Below are positions 11,034 to 23,754 of a stretch of DNA of 64,000 bases, piece after piece. The notes beneath the pieces are model-generated. The model did not search any database. It saw only the letters and a list, made by a program, of their open reading frames with translations, and was not told the origin of the DNA. This DNA is from Arenicola marina. Its lineage: Eukaryota > Annelida > Polychaeta > Arenicolidae. Each line of letters begins with the position of its first letter. Within the stretch, counting starts at the first letter, position 1. Both the position numbers and the translations under genes were made by a program. The DNA lies in contig OZ025249.1 of NCBI GenBank assembly GCA_964019135.1, positions 12,673,088 to 12,737,087 on the forward strand, written 5' to 3'.

Positions 11034-14000
11034 CGCGTTCTTTCATTCAGAGCTTTCGTTAGGATATCGCTTTCTTCCATTCAGAGCTTTTGTTAGGATA
11101 TCGCGTTCTTTCATTCAGAGCTTTCGTTAGGATATCACGTTCTTTCATTCAGAGCTTTCGTTAGGATATCACGTTCTTTCATTCAGAGCTTTCGTTAGGA
11201 TATCACGTTCTTTCATTCAGAGCTTTCGTTAGGATATCACGTTCTTTCATTCAGAGCTTTTGTTAGGATATCGCGTTCTTTCATTCAGAGCTTTCGTTAG
11301 GATATCACGTTCTTTCATTCAGAGCTTTCGTTAGGATATCACGTTCTTTCATTCAGAGCTTTCGTTAGGATATCACGTTCTTTCATTCAGAGCTTTTGTT
11401 AGGATATCGCGTTCTTTCATTCAGAGCTTTCGTTAGGATATCGCGTTCTTTCATTCAGAGCTTTCGTTAGGATATCGCGTTCTTTCATTCAGAGCTTTCG
11501 TTAGGATATCGCGTTCTTTCATTCAGAGCTTTTGTTAGGATATCGCGTTCTTTCATTCAGAGCTTTCGTTAGGATATCACGTTCTTTCATTCAGAGCTTT
11601 CGTTAGGATATCACGTTCTTTCATTCAGAGCTTTTGTTAGGATATCGCGTTCTTTCATTCAGAGCTTTCGTTAGGATATCACGTTCTTTCATTCAGAGCT
11701 TTCGTTAGGATATCACGTTCTTTCATTCAGAGCTTTCGTTAGGATATCACGTTCTTTCATTCAGAGCTTTTGTTAGGATATCGCGTTCTTTCATTCAGAG
11801 CTTTCGTTAGGATATCGCGTTCTTTCATTCAGAGCTTTCGTTAGGATATCGCGTTCTTTCATTCAGAGCTTTCGTTAGGATATCGCGTTCTTTCATTCAG
11901 AGCTTTTGTTAGGATATCGCGTTCTTTCATTCAGAGCTTTTGTTAGGATATCGCGTTCTTTCATTCGGAGCTTTTGTTAGGATATCACGTTCTTTCATTC
12001 AGAGCTTTCGTTAGGATATCACGTTCTTTCATTCAGAGCTTTCGTTAGGATATCACGTTCTTTCATTCAGAGCTTTTGTTAGGATATCGCGTTCTTTCAT
12101 TCAGAGCTTTCGTTAGGATATCGCGTTCTTTCATTCAGAGCTTTCGTTAGGATATCACGTTCTTTCATTCAGAGCTTTCGTTAGGATATCGCGTTCTTTC
12201 ATTCAGAGCTTTCGTTAGGATATCGCGTTCTTTCATTCAGAGCTTTTGTTAGGATATCGCGTTCTTTCATTCAGAGCTTTTGTTAGAATATCGCGTTCTT
12301 TCATTCAGAGCTTTCGTTAGGATATCACGTTCTTTCATTCAGAGCTTTCGTTAGGATATCACGTTCTTTCATTCAGAGCTTTCGTTAGGATATCACGTTC
12401 TTTCATTCAGAGCTTTCGTTAGGATATCACGTTCTTTCATTCAGAGCTTTCGTTAGGATATCACGTTCTTTCATTCAGAGCTTTTGTTAGGATATCACGT
12501 TCTTTCATTCAGAGCTTTCGTTAGGATATCACGTTCTTTCATTCAGAGCTTTCGTTAGGATATCACGTTCTTTCATTCAGAGCTTTCGTTAGGATATCAC
12601 GTTCTTTCATTCAGAGCTTTCGTTAGGATATCACGTTCTTTCATTCAGAGCTTTCGTTAGGATATCACGTTCTTTCATTCAGAGCTTTCGTTAGGATATC
12701 GCGTTCTTTCATTCAGAGCTTTCGTTAGGATATCGCGTTCTTTCATTCAGAGCTTTTGTTAGGATATCGCGTTCTTTCATTCAGAGTATTTGTTAGGATA
12801 TCGCGTTCTTTCATTCAGAGCTTTCGTTAGGATATCACGTTCTTTCATTCAGAGCTTTCGTTAGGATATCACGTTCTTTCATTCAGAGCTTTCGTTAGGA
12901 TATCACGTTCTTTCATTCAGAGCTTTTGTTAGGATATCGCGTTCTTTCATTCAGAGCTTTCGTTAGGATATCGCGTTCTTTCATTCAGAGCTTTCGTTAG
13001 GATATCGCGTTCTTTCATTCAGAGCTTTCGTTAGGATATCACGTTCTTTCATTCAGAGCTTTTGTTAGGATATCGCGTTCTTTCATTCAGAGCTTTTGTT
13101 AGGATATCACGTTCGTTCATTCAGAGCTTTCGTTAGGATATCACGTTCTTTCATTCAGAGCTTTTGTTAGGATATCGCGTTCTTTCATTCAGAGCTTTCG
13201 TTAGGATATCGCGTTCTTTCATTCAGAGCTTTCGTTAGGATATCACGTTCTTTCATTCAGAGCTTTCGTTAGGATATCGCGTTCTTCCATTCAGAGCTTT
13301 TGTTAGGATATCGCGTTCTTTCATTCAGAGCTTTCGTTAGGATATCACGTTCTTTCATTCAGAGCTTTCGTTAGGATATCACGTTCTTTCATTCAGAGCT
13401 TTCGTTAGGATATCGCGTTCTTTCATTCAGAGCTTTTGTTAGGATATCGCGTTCTTTCATTCAGAGCTTTTGTTAGGATATCGCGTTCTTTCATTCAGAG
13501 CTTTCGTTAGGATATCGCGTTCTTTCATTCAGAGCTTTTGTTAGGATATCGTGTTCTTTCATTCAGAGCTTTCGTTAGGATATCGCGTTCTTTCATTCAG
13601 AGCTTTTGTTAGGATATCGCGTTCTTTCATTCAGAGCTTTTGTTAGGATATCGCGTTCTTTCATTCAGAGCTTTCGTTAGGATATCGCGTTCTTTCATTC
13701 AGAGCTTTTGTTAGGATATCGCGTTCTTTCATTCAGAGCTTTTGTTAGGATATCGCGTTTTCATTCAGAGCTTTTGTTAGGATATCGCGTTCTTTCATTC
13801 AGAGCTTTCGTTAGGATATCACGTTCTTTCATTCAGAGCTTTTGTTAGGATATCGCGTTCTTTCATTCAGAGCTTTCGTTAGGATATCGCGTTCTTTCAT
13901 TCAGAGCTTTTGTTAGGATATCGCGTTCTTTCATTCGGAGCTTTTGTTAGGATATCGCGTTCTTTCATTCAGAGCTTTCGTTAGGATATCGCGTTCTTTC

Positions 14001-16051
14001 ATTCAGAGCTTTTGTTAGGATATCGCGTTCTTTCATTCAGAGCTTTCGTTAGGATATCGCGTTCTTTCATTCAGAGCTTTCGTTAGGATATCACGTTCTT
14101 TCATTCAGAGCTTTCGTTAGGATATCACGTTCTTTCATTCAGAGTATTTGTTAGGATATCGCGTTCTTTCATTCAGAGCTTTCGTTAGGATATCACGTTC
14201 TTTCATTCAGAGCTTTCGTTAGGATATCACGTTCTTTCATTCAGAGCTTTCGTTAGGATATCACGTTCTTTCATTCAGAGCTTTTGTTAGGATATCGCGT
14301 TCTTTCATTCAGAGCTTTCGTTAGGATATCGCGTTCTTTCATTCAGAGCTTTCGTTAGGATATCGCGTTCTTTCATTCAGAGCTTTCGTTAGGATATTGC
14401 GTTCTTTCATTCAGAGCTTTTGTTAGGATATCGCGTTCTTTCATTCAGAGCTTTCGTTAGGATATCGCGTTCTTTCATTCAGAGCTTTCGTTAGGATATC
14501 GCGTTCTTTCATTCAGAGCTTTCGTTAGGATATCGCGTTCTTTCATTCAGAGCTTTCGTTAGGATATCACGTTCTTTCATTCAGAGCTTTCGTTAGGATA
14601 TCACGTTCTTTCATTCAGAGCTTTTGTTAGGATATCGCGTTCTTTCATTCAGAGCTTTCGTTAGGATATCGCGTTCTTTCATTCAGAGCTTTCGTTAGGA
14701 TATCACGTTCTTTCATTCAGAGCTTTCGTTAGGATATCGCGTTCTTCCATTCAGAGCTTTTGTTAGGATATCGCGTTCTTTCATTCAGAGCTTTCGTTAG
14801 GATATCGCGTTCTTTCATTCAGAGCTTTCGTTAGGATATCGCGTTCTTTCATTCAGAGCTTTCGTTAGGATATCGCGTTCTTTCATTCAGAGCTTTCGTT
14901 AGGATATCACGTTCTTTCATTCAGAGCTTTCGTTAGGATATCACGTTCTTTCATTCAGAGCTTTCGTTAGGATATCGCGTTCTTCCATTCAGAGCTTTTG
15001 TTAGGATATCGCGTTCTTTCATTCAGAGCTTTCGTTAGGATATCGCGTTCTTTCATTCAGAGCTTTCGTTAGGATATCGCGTTCTTTCATTCAGAGCTTT
15101 CGTTAGGATATCGCGTTCTTTCATTCAGAGCTTTCGTTAGGATATCGCGTTCTTTCATTCAGAGCTTTCGTTAGGATATCGCGTTCTTTCATTCAGAGCT
15201 TTCGTTAGGATATCGCGTTCTTTCATTCAGAGCTTTCGTTAGGATATCGCGTTCTTTCATTCAGAGCTTTCGTTAGGATATCACGTTCTTTCATTCAGAG
15301 CTTTCGTTAGGATATCACGTTCTTTCATTCAGAGCTTTCGTTAGGATATCGCGTTCTTCCATTCAGAGCTTTTGTTAGGATATCGCGTTCTTTCATTCAG
15401 AGCTTTCGTTAGGATATCGCGTTCTTTCATTCAGAGCTTTCGTTAGGATATCGCGTTCTTCCATTCAGAGCTTTTGTTAGGATATCGCGTTCTTTCATTC
15501 AGAGCTTTTGTTAGGATATCGCGTTCTTTCATTCAGAGCTTTCGTTAGGATATCGCGTTCTTTCATTCAGAGCTTTCGTTAGGATATCGCGTTCTTTCAT
15601 TCAGAGCTTTCGTTAGGATATCACGTTCTTTCATTCAGAGCTTTCGTTAGGATATCACGTTCTTTCATTCAGAGCTTTCGTTAGGATATCACGTTCTTTC
15701 ATTCAGAGCTTTCGTTAGGATATCACGTTCTTTCATTCAGAGCTTTCGTTAGGATATCACGTTCTTTCATTCAGAGCTTTCGTTAGGATATCACGTTCTT
15801 TCATTCAGAGCTTTCGTTAGGATATCACGTTCTTTCATTCAGAGCTTTCGTTAGGATATCGCGTTCTTTCATTCAGAGCTTTCGTTAGGATATCGCGTTC
15901 TTTCATTCAGAGCTTTCGTTAGGATATCGCGTTCTTCCATTCAGAGCTTTCGTTAGGATATCACGTTCTTTCATTCAGAGCTTTCGTTAGGATATTACGT
16001 TCTTTCATTCAGAGCTTTCGTTAGGATATCGCGTTCTTTCATTCAGAGCTC
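11034..16051. repeat. 34-bp satellite array, ~148 copies
   Basis: About 5.0 kb of a 34-bp unit with the blocks TTCATTCAGAGCTTTCGTTA and GGATATCGCGTTCT. Each unit normally holds a GATATC site. The array is very homogeneous. Most differences are at two sites: CTTTCGTT/CTTTTGTT and ATCGCG/ATCACG. A rarer variant reads CTTCCAT for CTTTCAT. One short unit lies near 13757. No long open frame crosses it because units contain stops and 34 is not a multiple of three. Edges are sharp: unique DNA to 11033, and divergence within CATTCAGAGCTCTC at the right. Confidence 0.98.
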
Positions 16052-16846
16052 TCATATGAATATCTTGTTAGTACTCGGGAGCTTCTCCATACAATATTTT
16101 GTGAAGTTTAAACCGCCTGCGTTGAGTGTTCCATCGACTGTTTCCTGCCCAGACACCAGACGGCCAGCTATTTATACACGAAGTCCATCGGTGATGTCAA
16201 CACGTTTCACGTTAGTTACTATGTTACTTATAATATACGAGTGCTAGCATTCAGAGTTTTAAAAACCGCCAATTGACAGTGATGTTTTCACCTGTACCAA
16301 CTTTCAGGGTTTTAATCTATTGACTTAAACCGCTTCTTCGTTAATGACTTCATCGTTTTACTATTGACGACGTCCATGATTTTATTGAAATACTTGCTAC
16401 TTTACCCTCTTTTGTAACTATTTTATCTAAAAAGTCACGCGTTTGCATACTTTTTAGGATTTTAGTCGTAACTCTTAAGCAATTTCGACTGAACGCAAAG
16501 GGTATGGCGCGATTTAGCCTTACATGCTGAAAGTGCCCTTAAACCGCCATCCAAATCCAAACCCAGACGGTCCACTGGAGTTAGACGCTCTAACATTCAA
16601 CGTCCCAGGGTTGTTGCGCCCTCTTGTCTTGGCTGTCGTCATCTGATCACGTGTTCTAACCCGTGTCGTATTGTGCTTATTGCAATAGTCTCAACGCGGA
16701 TTGGTTGCTTAGCTACATCCGGAAACGACGGAGCAGACGGCTGATGGCGTCTTGAAAGGTTTGCGTGTGTCTTGCTGTATGTTGTCAGTTCGTTGCACCA
16801 CTGATATCACGGCACATACGAAGAAGAACCAGAATGTTTAACCCCG
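16052..16846. other. unique stretch
   Basis: Unique AT-leaning sequence after the satellite. A stray CATTCAGAG near 16249 may be a satellite remnant. No gene recognised. Confidence 0.45.
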
Positions 16847-16962
16847 CCTGCCCCCGCCACCGCCACCCCCCCCCCCCCTCCCCGCCTTGCCCGCCCCCCA
16901 CCACGCACACCACTGCCCCACCCGCCCTCACCCCCCCCCCCCCGCCACCCCCACTCAATCCC
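16847..16962. repeat. C-rich low-complexity tract
   Basis: C runs of 7-13 bases with CCG and CCA interruptions. Confidence 0.75.
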
Positions 16963-17407
16963 GATGGCGGCTGTTCTATTCAGCGCACGCCCCCAGTTTT
17001 GCGATCTACGGTAACAATACGCTGGCCGGACAATAGCATATGCTACTTCAGACCCTATTTACGTGGAACGCGCGGGGGTTTTGTGATTCGGATGCAAGTT
17101 TCGTTGAGTTTTCCGGTCACGTTTCGAGTGTTGATCAGCAGGTGTTGCGCTGCCCGCCTGTAAGAATACGGCACTTTTATTTTTGCTACCCATTTTCTTT
17201 TGTCCAGCGAGGTGGCTGGAGCCGCCACGCCCGCCACGCGGTGCGGCCCTGAATACGGCCACCCGTGGCGGGGACAGGGAGCTGTCACGTGGTAATGGAC
17301 GCCATTGCCCTCTGCCTCGTCAGTCGTCAGTCGCCAACAGGCCAATTGGCGACGCTTGTTACCCCCTCTATCGGACTGTCAAGTATGACGCTGTCGTGCT
17401 GACGTCC
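16963..17407. other. unique stretch
   Basis: Unique sequence of balanced composition. Overlapping frames of 60-130 codons occur on both strands without recognisable domains. Confidence 0.4.
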
Positions 17408-17815
17408 TGACCCCCGTCCCCCCGTCCCCCGGTCCCGCCGTCCCCCTGTCCCCCGGTCCCGCCGTCTCCCCGTCCCCCGGTCCCGCCGTCTCCCCGTCCC
17501 CCCAGTACCCCCGCCCCCCCATCCCCCGTCACCCCGTCACCCAATCCCGCCGTCCCCCCGTCCCCCCGTCACCCCGTCCCGCCGTCCACCCGTCCACCCG
17601 TCCCCCCGTCCCCCGTCCCACCGTCTGCCCGTCACCCCGTCTGCCCGTCACCCCGTCTGCCCGTCACCCCGTCTGCCCGTCTCTTTGTCCCCCCATCCCC
17701 CGTCCTCCCGGTCTCGCCGTCCCCCGTCTCATTGTCCCCCCGTCCCCCCGTCACCCCATCCCCCCGTTCCCCCGTCCCCTCATCCCCCTACCCGTCCCCC
17801 CCGTCTCCCCGTCAC
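17408..17815. repeat. C-rich CCCCGTC minisatellite
   Basis: Irregular repeat of CCCCGTC/CCCGGTC modules of about 9-18 bp, with a regular CCGTCTGCCCGTCACC subset near 17622-17682. Length and phase vary, as in a rapidly evolving VNTR. Confidence 0.85.
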
Positions 17816-17981
17816 CCTCGCGACTGACCATGACCGAGTACCGCTGTGGTCACTTACCTCCCCACGGGAAGGGGAATATGGAGGGTATTCAGATCTCCTT
17901 CCACCTAATTGGCAAATGGCCCTTCATTCAGGAAACATTGAGAAGAGTATTAACGATGTGTTTTGTAAATTGCTTATCGCA

Positions 17982-18724
17982 CAAGCATTCCATGTGGCGT
18001 ATTGACTGCAACAAGCATACCACGTGGCCTACGTATTGACTGTCAGGTTGATAATGTGCATACCATTTGGCCTATGTATTGACTGTCAGATTGAAAATGT
18101 GCATACCACGTGGCCTACGTATTGACTGTCAGGTTGATAATGTGCATACCATTTGGCCTATGTATTGACTGTCAGATTGAAAATGTGCATACCACGTGGC
18201 CTACGTATTGACTGTCAGGTTGATAATGTGCATACCATTTGGCCTATGTATTGACTGTCAGATTGAAAATGTGCATACCACGTGGCCTACGTATTGACTG
18301 TCAGGTTGATAATGTGCATACCATTTGGCCTACGTATTGACTGTCAGATTGAAAATGTGCATACCACCTGGCGTACGTATTGACTGTCAGGTTGATAATG
18401 TGCATACCATTTGGCCTACGTATTGACTGTCAGATTGAAAATGTGCATACCACGTGGCCTACGTATTGACTGTCAGGTTGCAAATGTGCATACCACGTGA
18501 CAAACATATTGACTGTCAGGTTGATAATGTGCATACCACGTGGCCTACGTATTGACTGTCAAGTTGATAATGTGCACACCACGTGGCCTACGTATTGACT
18601 GTCAGGTTGATAATGTGCACACCACGTGGCCTACGTGTTGACTGTCAAGTTGATAATGTGCATACCACGTGGCCTACGTGTTGACTGTCAGGTTGATAAT
18701 GTGCATACCACGTGGCCTACGTAT
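17982..18724. repeat. 43-bp minisatellite with CACGTG, partly dimeric
   Basis: About 17 copies of a 43-bp unit with the blocks GCATACCACGTGGCCTACGT and ATTGACTGTCAGGTTGATAA. In the left part two unit types alternate (CCACGTGG with GGTTGATAA, and CCATTTGG with GATTGAAAA), an 86-bp dimer. The right part is mostly the CACGTG type. CCACGTGG is a perfect palindrome and a canonical E-box. Confidence 0.95.
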
Positions 18725-19594
18725 GAACTTGTCAGATTTTCATCAGATGTTTTTTTTTAAGGATGCCATTGGGTATAGTTACATCCTTCTCTTAGCCCTG
18801 CGGTTGCCGTGGTTACGCCTTGTCGGCCGTTGCCATGACTATCCTTCGTTTAACGATATCATGTTTTATCCTTGTGGGAGCACGCCGCATGCAAACAGTC
18901 CCTCCATATCGCCGTATATATACCATGGTCTGGCACGACATTACACCTTTCCCTCAGCCAATCACGAAACAGCTTATCGCAGTAATAAACGTAGACATTT
19001 TCTTTGGTAATCTACGGGAAATTGGGTGGCGGGGGTAGGGGCAGGGGAGCATGGTGGAGGGGGAGGAGACGAAGGAGAAGGCAAAAGTGGCGCACTGAAT
19101 GGCGTGTGGCGCCTTGTGGCGCTCTGAATAGCGTGTGGCGCCTTGTGGCGTATAGGTGTGGCTGTTACTTTCTTGTCTCTCTCTTCTCCTCTCCTCTCCT
19201 CTCTTCTCCTCTCTCCCTCTCTCCTCCCTCCTCCCTCACTCTCTAATGGACTTGGTGCTGGCGGGGTCCGTGAGAAAGCCCGCGTGGTGGCGCCTCAAAC
19301 GTGGCCTCTGGGCGCCGACATCCATTGTACCGAGGCTCTCAGCCCTGAGAGCTGTGACTCGAAGCAATAAGGAACGGCATTGGACCGGGTGGGGTGGCCA
19401 GGGACGGCATTGGACCGGGTGGGTGGCCAGGGAGGGAGAGCTTCATGACAAGCTATCACAGGCGAAGGTGGGATCTGAAAGTAACGACATCTCTCTCCAG
19501 ATTAACCCTTTTTTTGTCTTGCCTTTCATTCTATTGTTTAATCTGTTCTCGGTACCATGGGAACACACGCACCTTTCACATTGTTAGAGAGTCT
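18725..19594. other. unique stretch with CT-rich tract
   Basis: Unique sequence with two copies of a ~31-bp GCGTGTGGCGCC module near 19090-19150, a CT-rich tract at 19163-19245, and a two-copy CATTGGACCGGGTGG module near 19378-19432. No gene recognised. Confidence 0.5.
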
Positions 19595-19688
19595 GGGTCT
19601 ATTTCAAATGGGTCTATTTCAAATAGGTCTATTTCAAATGGGTCTATTTCAAATAGGTCTATTTCAAATGGGTCTATTTCAAATGGAA
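19595..19688. repeat. 15-bp minisatellite
   Basis: About six copies of GGTCTATTTCAAATG, alternating with a form ending AATA. Confidence 0.92.
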
Positions 19689-22275
19689 ATCTAACCTTTT
19701 CTTCTGCACTCAAAAACCTGTAGCTGAATATAAACTGTTTTCAGTTGTTCACGTAGGCGTCCAGACAGTTTTACAGCCTTTTGAACATCATTATTATTAT
19801 TCGGAAATGTTATTATTATTAATATCGGAGAAGAAAGTGTTGAACTTTTTATTCGTTGAACTTTTTATTCCGAGCGACATTGGAATTGTTTGGGTATTCT
19901 CCCCTCCACTGTTGGGCCGTGCTCCTTAGCTATTGGACCAGATTTCAGATGGTGGCCGGCTGAGAATGTGGGAGTGGAAAATTGCTACAATTTGCCTTGT
20001 GGCACGTGTCGCTTGTCAAGGAGTGCGTCAACCAATCTAGCCGAAGGTGGCACATGCCCCCTGGCGGGCGCGGAGTGGAGAGGGTTCCTTGGAAGTCCGC
20101 CCTATTGCCGCCACCCCCCCCCCCCCCCCCGTCATCCGCCTCCCCTCCCCTCCCATGGAACCCCACCCTACCCTACCCCTGTTGCTGTCTGAGGGGTCGG
20201 CGGGTGTGGATGATGGTGGAGGTTTGATAATGTTAGTGTAGGGGGTGGGGGGCAGTGGGTTTATACATCTATACAAGGGGAGATCTATGGGGGGTCCAGG
20301 GGGTCCGGACCCCCTGTTTTTGAGGAAAACTGCCGTTTTTTAACGCAAAATTTAGGCCCTCTGAGGCGTGTGGACCCCCCCCCCCCACTCTTTTTGAGGA
20401 AGAATGCTATCTGAGGCGGCGAGGACCCCCGTCCCGGTCGCAAGTTTTCAGTAGAGCCCTCCCCCCCCCCCACGGTCGTAAAACAAATGGTATATCCTCC
20501 GGTTGCAATTTTGTTCAGAGCCCCGGTCGCAAGATTAGACCCTCCGTCCTTGTTTAAATTTGTAATACGAAGAAATGGGGGTGATGGTGGGGGTTGGATA
20601 ATGTGTGTGTAGGGGGGGGGGGGGGGTTCAGCGGGTGTAGACACATAGGAATAAGTGGGGGTCTACAACTATGGGTCACCTCATGAATATAATGTGTGTA
20701 GGGGGTGGGGTCCGTGGGGTGGTAATGGCTTAAAGGTGTCCCTGGGGATTGGCACCCCAGCCACGAGCCCGACAAGACAGTGCGCTCTGTGACGGATACG
20801 CACATGGGCAGCCCCTAAGGTATTCAATGTTTCATCGTCACATACACAAATATATATCTATGTTGCATATACCTTTACCCGTCTTAATCCCTCTTTACTC
20901 TGCTGTGTGTCAAAGGCAAAAACGTGGCAGGTAAGTAACTTAGAAAATCCTGAACGTGGTGCCGGCGTCGAGTATTTGTTTAATATTAAATGCGGCAAGT
21001 CACATTTTGTATTCACATAATGCTTTACGAGTTTGTTGGCATATGGTTTCCTTTAAACTCTCTGGTCAGTCGCAGTTTCCCTCGGGGCACGAAAGGGACT
21101 TAGGAAACATCTATTTTCATGAGGATGTCCTTATACGGTCGGCCTGACGGCGTGAAAAGTTACCATCTTAGTGTCGTCTGCTTCGTATTTTTTCCCGCGT
21201 TTTTCGAGTCACTGGGGAGTCCGTGCCCTTTATTAGTCTGGCCTATCGTGGTTTCTGCTTAGCCACGTAGAGGTCTCTGTGTACATAATGTAAATCATCG
21301 CCAACAGGATCTGACCGTTTAATCCATTTAGGGTATGTTTATATTCCGATCTTCCGCCTTTTAACCTGGTGGCCGCTTACCATGGCCAACTCTGGCTCTG
21401 TGAAGCTTTTACATATCACATTTATTTCGAAATCTGAGAGGTTTCGTGTTATAGATTGTGTCTGCCGTGTTCAATGGAAGGTCCAGATATTGCCTGCCCA
21501 GGATGGCCATAAATCTCGTCAATTGACCCTTTCACCGAGGATCTCGTAGTGAAGTAGGCGATGGAATGTACAGCTGGCTGTTTTGCCGGCTCAAGTTTGA
21601 CACACGCTTGGCCTGTCGTCGCAAATCGCTTTCATCGCCATTCCGTATTGCGCTCTTTGTTTGCTGCCCAACGCCTCCGTGACGGACGCTGTGTGTCATT
21701 GGCCTGCAAATGTAGGCTGTGACATTATCCCCCCCCCCCCCAAACACCCCCTCCACCCGGGCAGGGGCTTGTTAAGAGCCTGGTTTTAATTAACTACGAG
21801 TATATATATATATACACCAAATCGTGCTGCTCTCCAGGCCGGAAGAGACAGATGGAACAAACAGGATGTTTTTTAACAAGATTGATAAGTAATTTGCAGC
21901 TCACCCTGCTCAACTGATTCATGGGCGGTCCATGAAATCCTCATTGTGAAGGTTTTCACTGCGGGGGCCTCCCCTCCCGCGACACCTCATTACCCCCTTC
22001 CCCCCTCCCCTCCTCCCTCCTCCCCTACCCTCACACCCCACTTCTCAGCGCCCGCCCTGCTTTCTATATATCCACCCCCACCCCCACCCCCACCACCACC
22101 CATTCTGTTGCTGGTAACCACTAAATTCGGTCAATTGGCTGGGCAAATATTTGCCAATCTACCTATCGTTTGGCGGCCAAAGCATCCGTTAAACGTGCTT
22201 GAAAAGTCAGGGCCTGTCGCACTCTATGCCCCCTCCCCCCCCCCCCCACCCTCTCCCCTTTCCCGACAGCAGGAT
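19689..22275. other. unique and low-complexity stretch
   Basis: No gene found. Visible items are C runs at about 20106-20120 and 20463-20474, a G run at about 20611-20626, two diverged copies of a GATGGTGG...GATAATGT..GTAGGGGG module (about 20209-20245 and 20581-20626), a C run near 21730-21741, a short (TA)n at 21801-21815, and C-rich tracts at 21990-22110 and 22228-22262. Frames of 60-180 codons are proline-rich by composition. Confidence 0.5.
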
Positions 22276-22740
22276 AAATTACGAGCTTGCCAGCTTGACA
22301 TATTTTGCGATTTCTATAGTTTTGCTTTAGATGTATGGCCATTGGTTGGCAAAAGCTTCTGCCGAAGGGCGGACCAGTGGTATTTAATCCCGGGTATTTT
22401 AATACATCGCCGGGCGGTGAACGTTTGCGTGACGGGGCCTGCAGCTAATTTACCGTCCCTGTGCCATCCCCGATCGGTTCCCGTCGGTGGTTAATCTGCC
22501 TTATGGCTCTATTTGTAGTTAGTACCTAAAGGCTGTGATTCTATGTTTGAAAAGGGAGAGGGAAAGGGAGTAGCCGAAGCGAGTCGTCTGTTATCTAGAG
22601 CTCAGGGATCACAGTGAGTAAGTGAGACGTACGAGATAGTTCTTTTTGGCCAGGCGTCAGGAATGGGGCTAGCAACGCGGGCGCTGAGATACGGACCAAC
22701 ATGTCATGGGGGGGGGGTATAATGGGGGGGTTAGACCCCC

Positions 22741-22850
22741 GACCCTGTGCATCTATCTGGGACAGGTTTCACCCACCCCCCTCCCCCTTTTCATTGTCGC
22801 GGGAGGGTTTTTGTTCGGTCCAATTTAACCTTCATGCGTGCAAGATTTCA
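22741..22850 (+). mobile_element. SINE family 3, degenerate 3' part
   Basis: The order CATCTATCTGGGACAGGTTTC, then CATTGTCGCGGGAGG, then GTCCAATTTAACCTTCATG parallels the 3' part of the intact SINE at 46342 (CTAATCTGGGGCATGTTTC, CATCGTCTCGGGAGG, GCCCAATTTAGCCTGTATG). The tRNA-like head is not recognisable. Confidence 0.65.
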
Positions 22851-22982
22851 TTTCCTTGCGGACGCCACGTGGGTCCCATCGGGTGCTGCTGAGGGGTGGT
22901 GGGTTGGAGGGGGGGGGGGCAACTCTGCGTGCAAGACGATCGGCAACTTCGTGTTTACATTTTTTTTGTAATGGGTGGGGGG

Positions 22983-22986
<4 letters not shown>

Positions 22987-23013
<27 letters not shown>

Positions 23014-23059
23014 GAGGGGGGATACATACCACCCCCCCCCCCCCCACACACACACACAC
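22987..23059. repeat. GT/AC microsatellite inverted repeat
   Basis: A (GT)n tract and a G run are followed, after ATACATACC, by a C run and an (AC)n tract. The two arms are complementary, so ~24 bp could pair in a hairpin. Same arrangement in copy 2. Confidence 0.85.
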
Positions 23060-23700
23060 TCCTCTTTTCTAGCCGGGTAGCGATGGGGGTGACGTGGGGG
23101 ATGGTGGATGAGGGGTGAGAGAGTCTGGATACTGATGTCTCTTTGAGTTGCTTGGCTGCCCAAAGCGGAAACGGTTCCTGGTCCGGGGGTCCGGGAGAAT
23201 GTGGCGAGGGGGGTGGGGGGGAGGCGGAGGGTTCCAGGAGAATGCGGGCCGCCTACCTTGACAGCCTTGTGTTTAGGGAGAGGGGTGGTGGCAGCGGGAA
23301 GGGCGTTGATTGGGGAGGGGGGGGGGGGTGGGGGGGGGGCGGCCTCCCCTGGGTATGTCCCGGTCTGTGTACAGTGTCTGGGACTAAGATGCCTCCCCCC
23401 TCTCCCCCCTACCCCCCTCTCTCCCTCCCCTAGTTCCCGTCGATAACCCCGCTTTACTTCCTGTTGACGCTCCGCGTCGGCTTGCTGTCCGGCCAACCAC
23501 TTCGACTAGAGGACGCGACTGTTAGGCCAACCCCGACCCTCTTACGGGTGGCAGCCCGGGCCCGGGGGGGGGGGGGGGTGCCCGGGGGGGAGGGGTGCTG
23601 AGGGGGTCGAGTGGCACCTGAACCTCGCGCGACCCGCTATCCTGAAGGGTTGTCCACCAAGCCTTACATATGGAGCGAGATAGCAAGTACTTATATGTAT
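23060..23700. other. G/C-run-rich stretch
   Basis: Unique sequence with many G or C runs (about 23302-23338, 23395-23430, 23566-23580). No coding evidence beyond composition-driven frames. Confidence 0.5.
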
Positions 23701-23718
23701 AAATGTATATTAGATAAG

Positions 23719-23754
<36 letters not shown>
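23719..23754. repeat. (AT)n microsatellite
   Basis: AT dinucleotide tract with one G interruption. The allelic tract in copy 2 has a different length. Confidence 0.93.

Noticed and set aside
11034..16051. CRISPR array
   Set aside because: Repeats are contiguous with no spacers, and the DNA is eukaryotic. It is a satellite.
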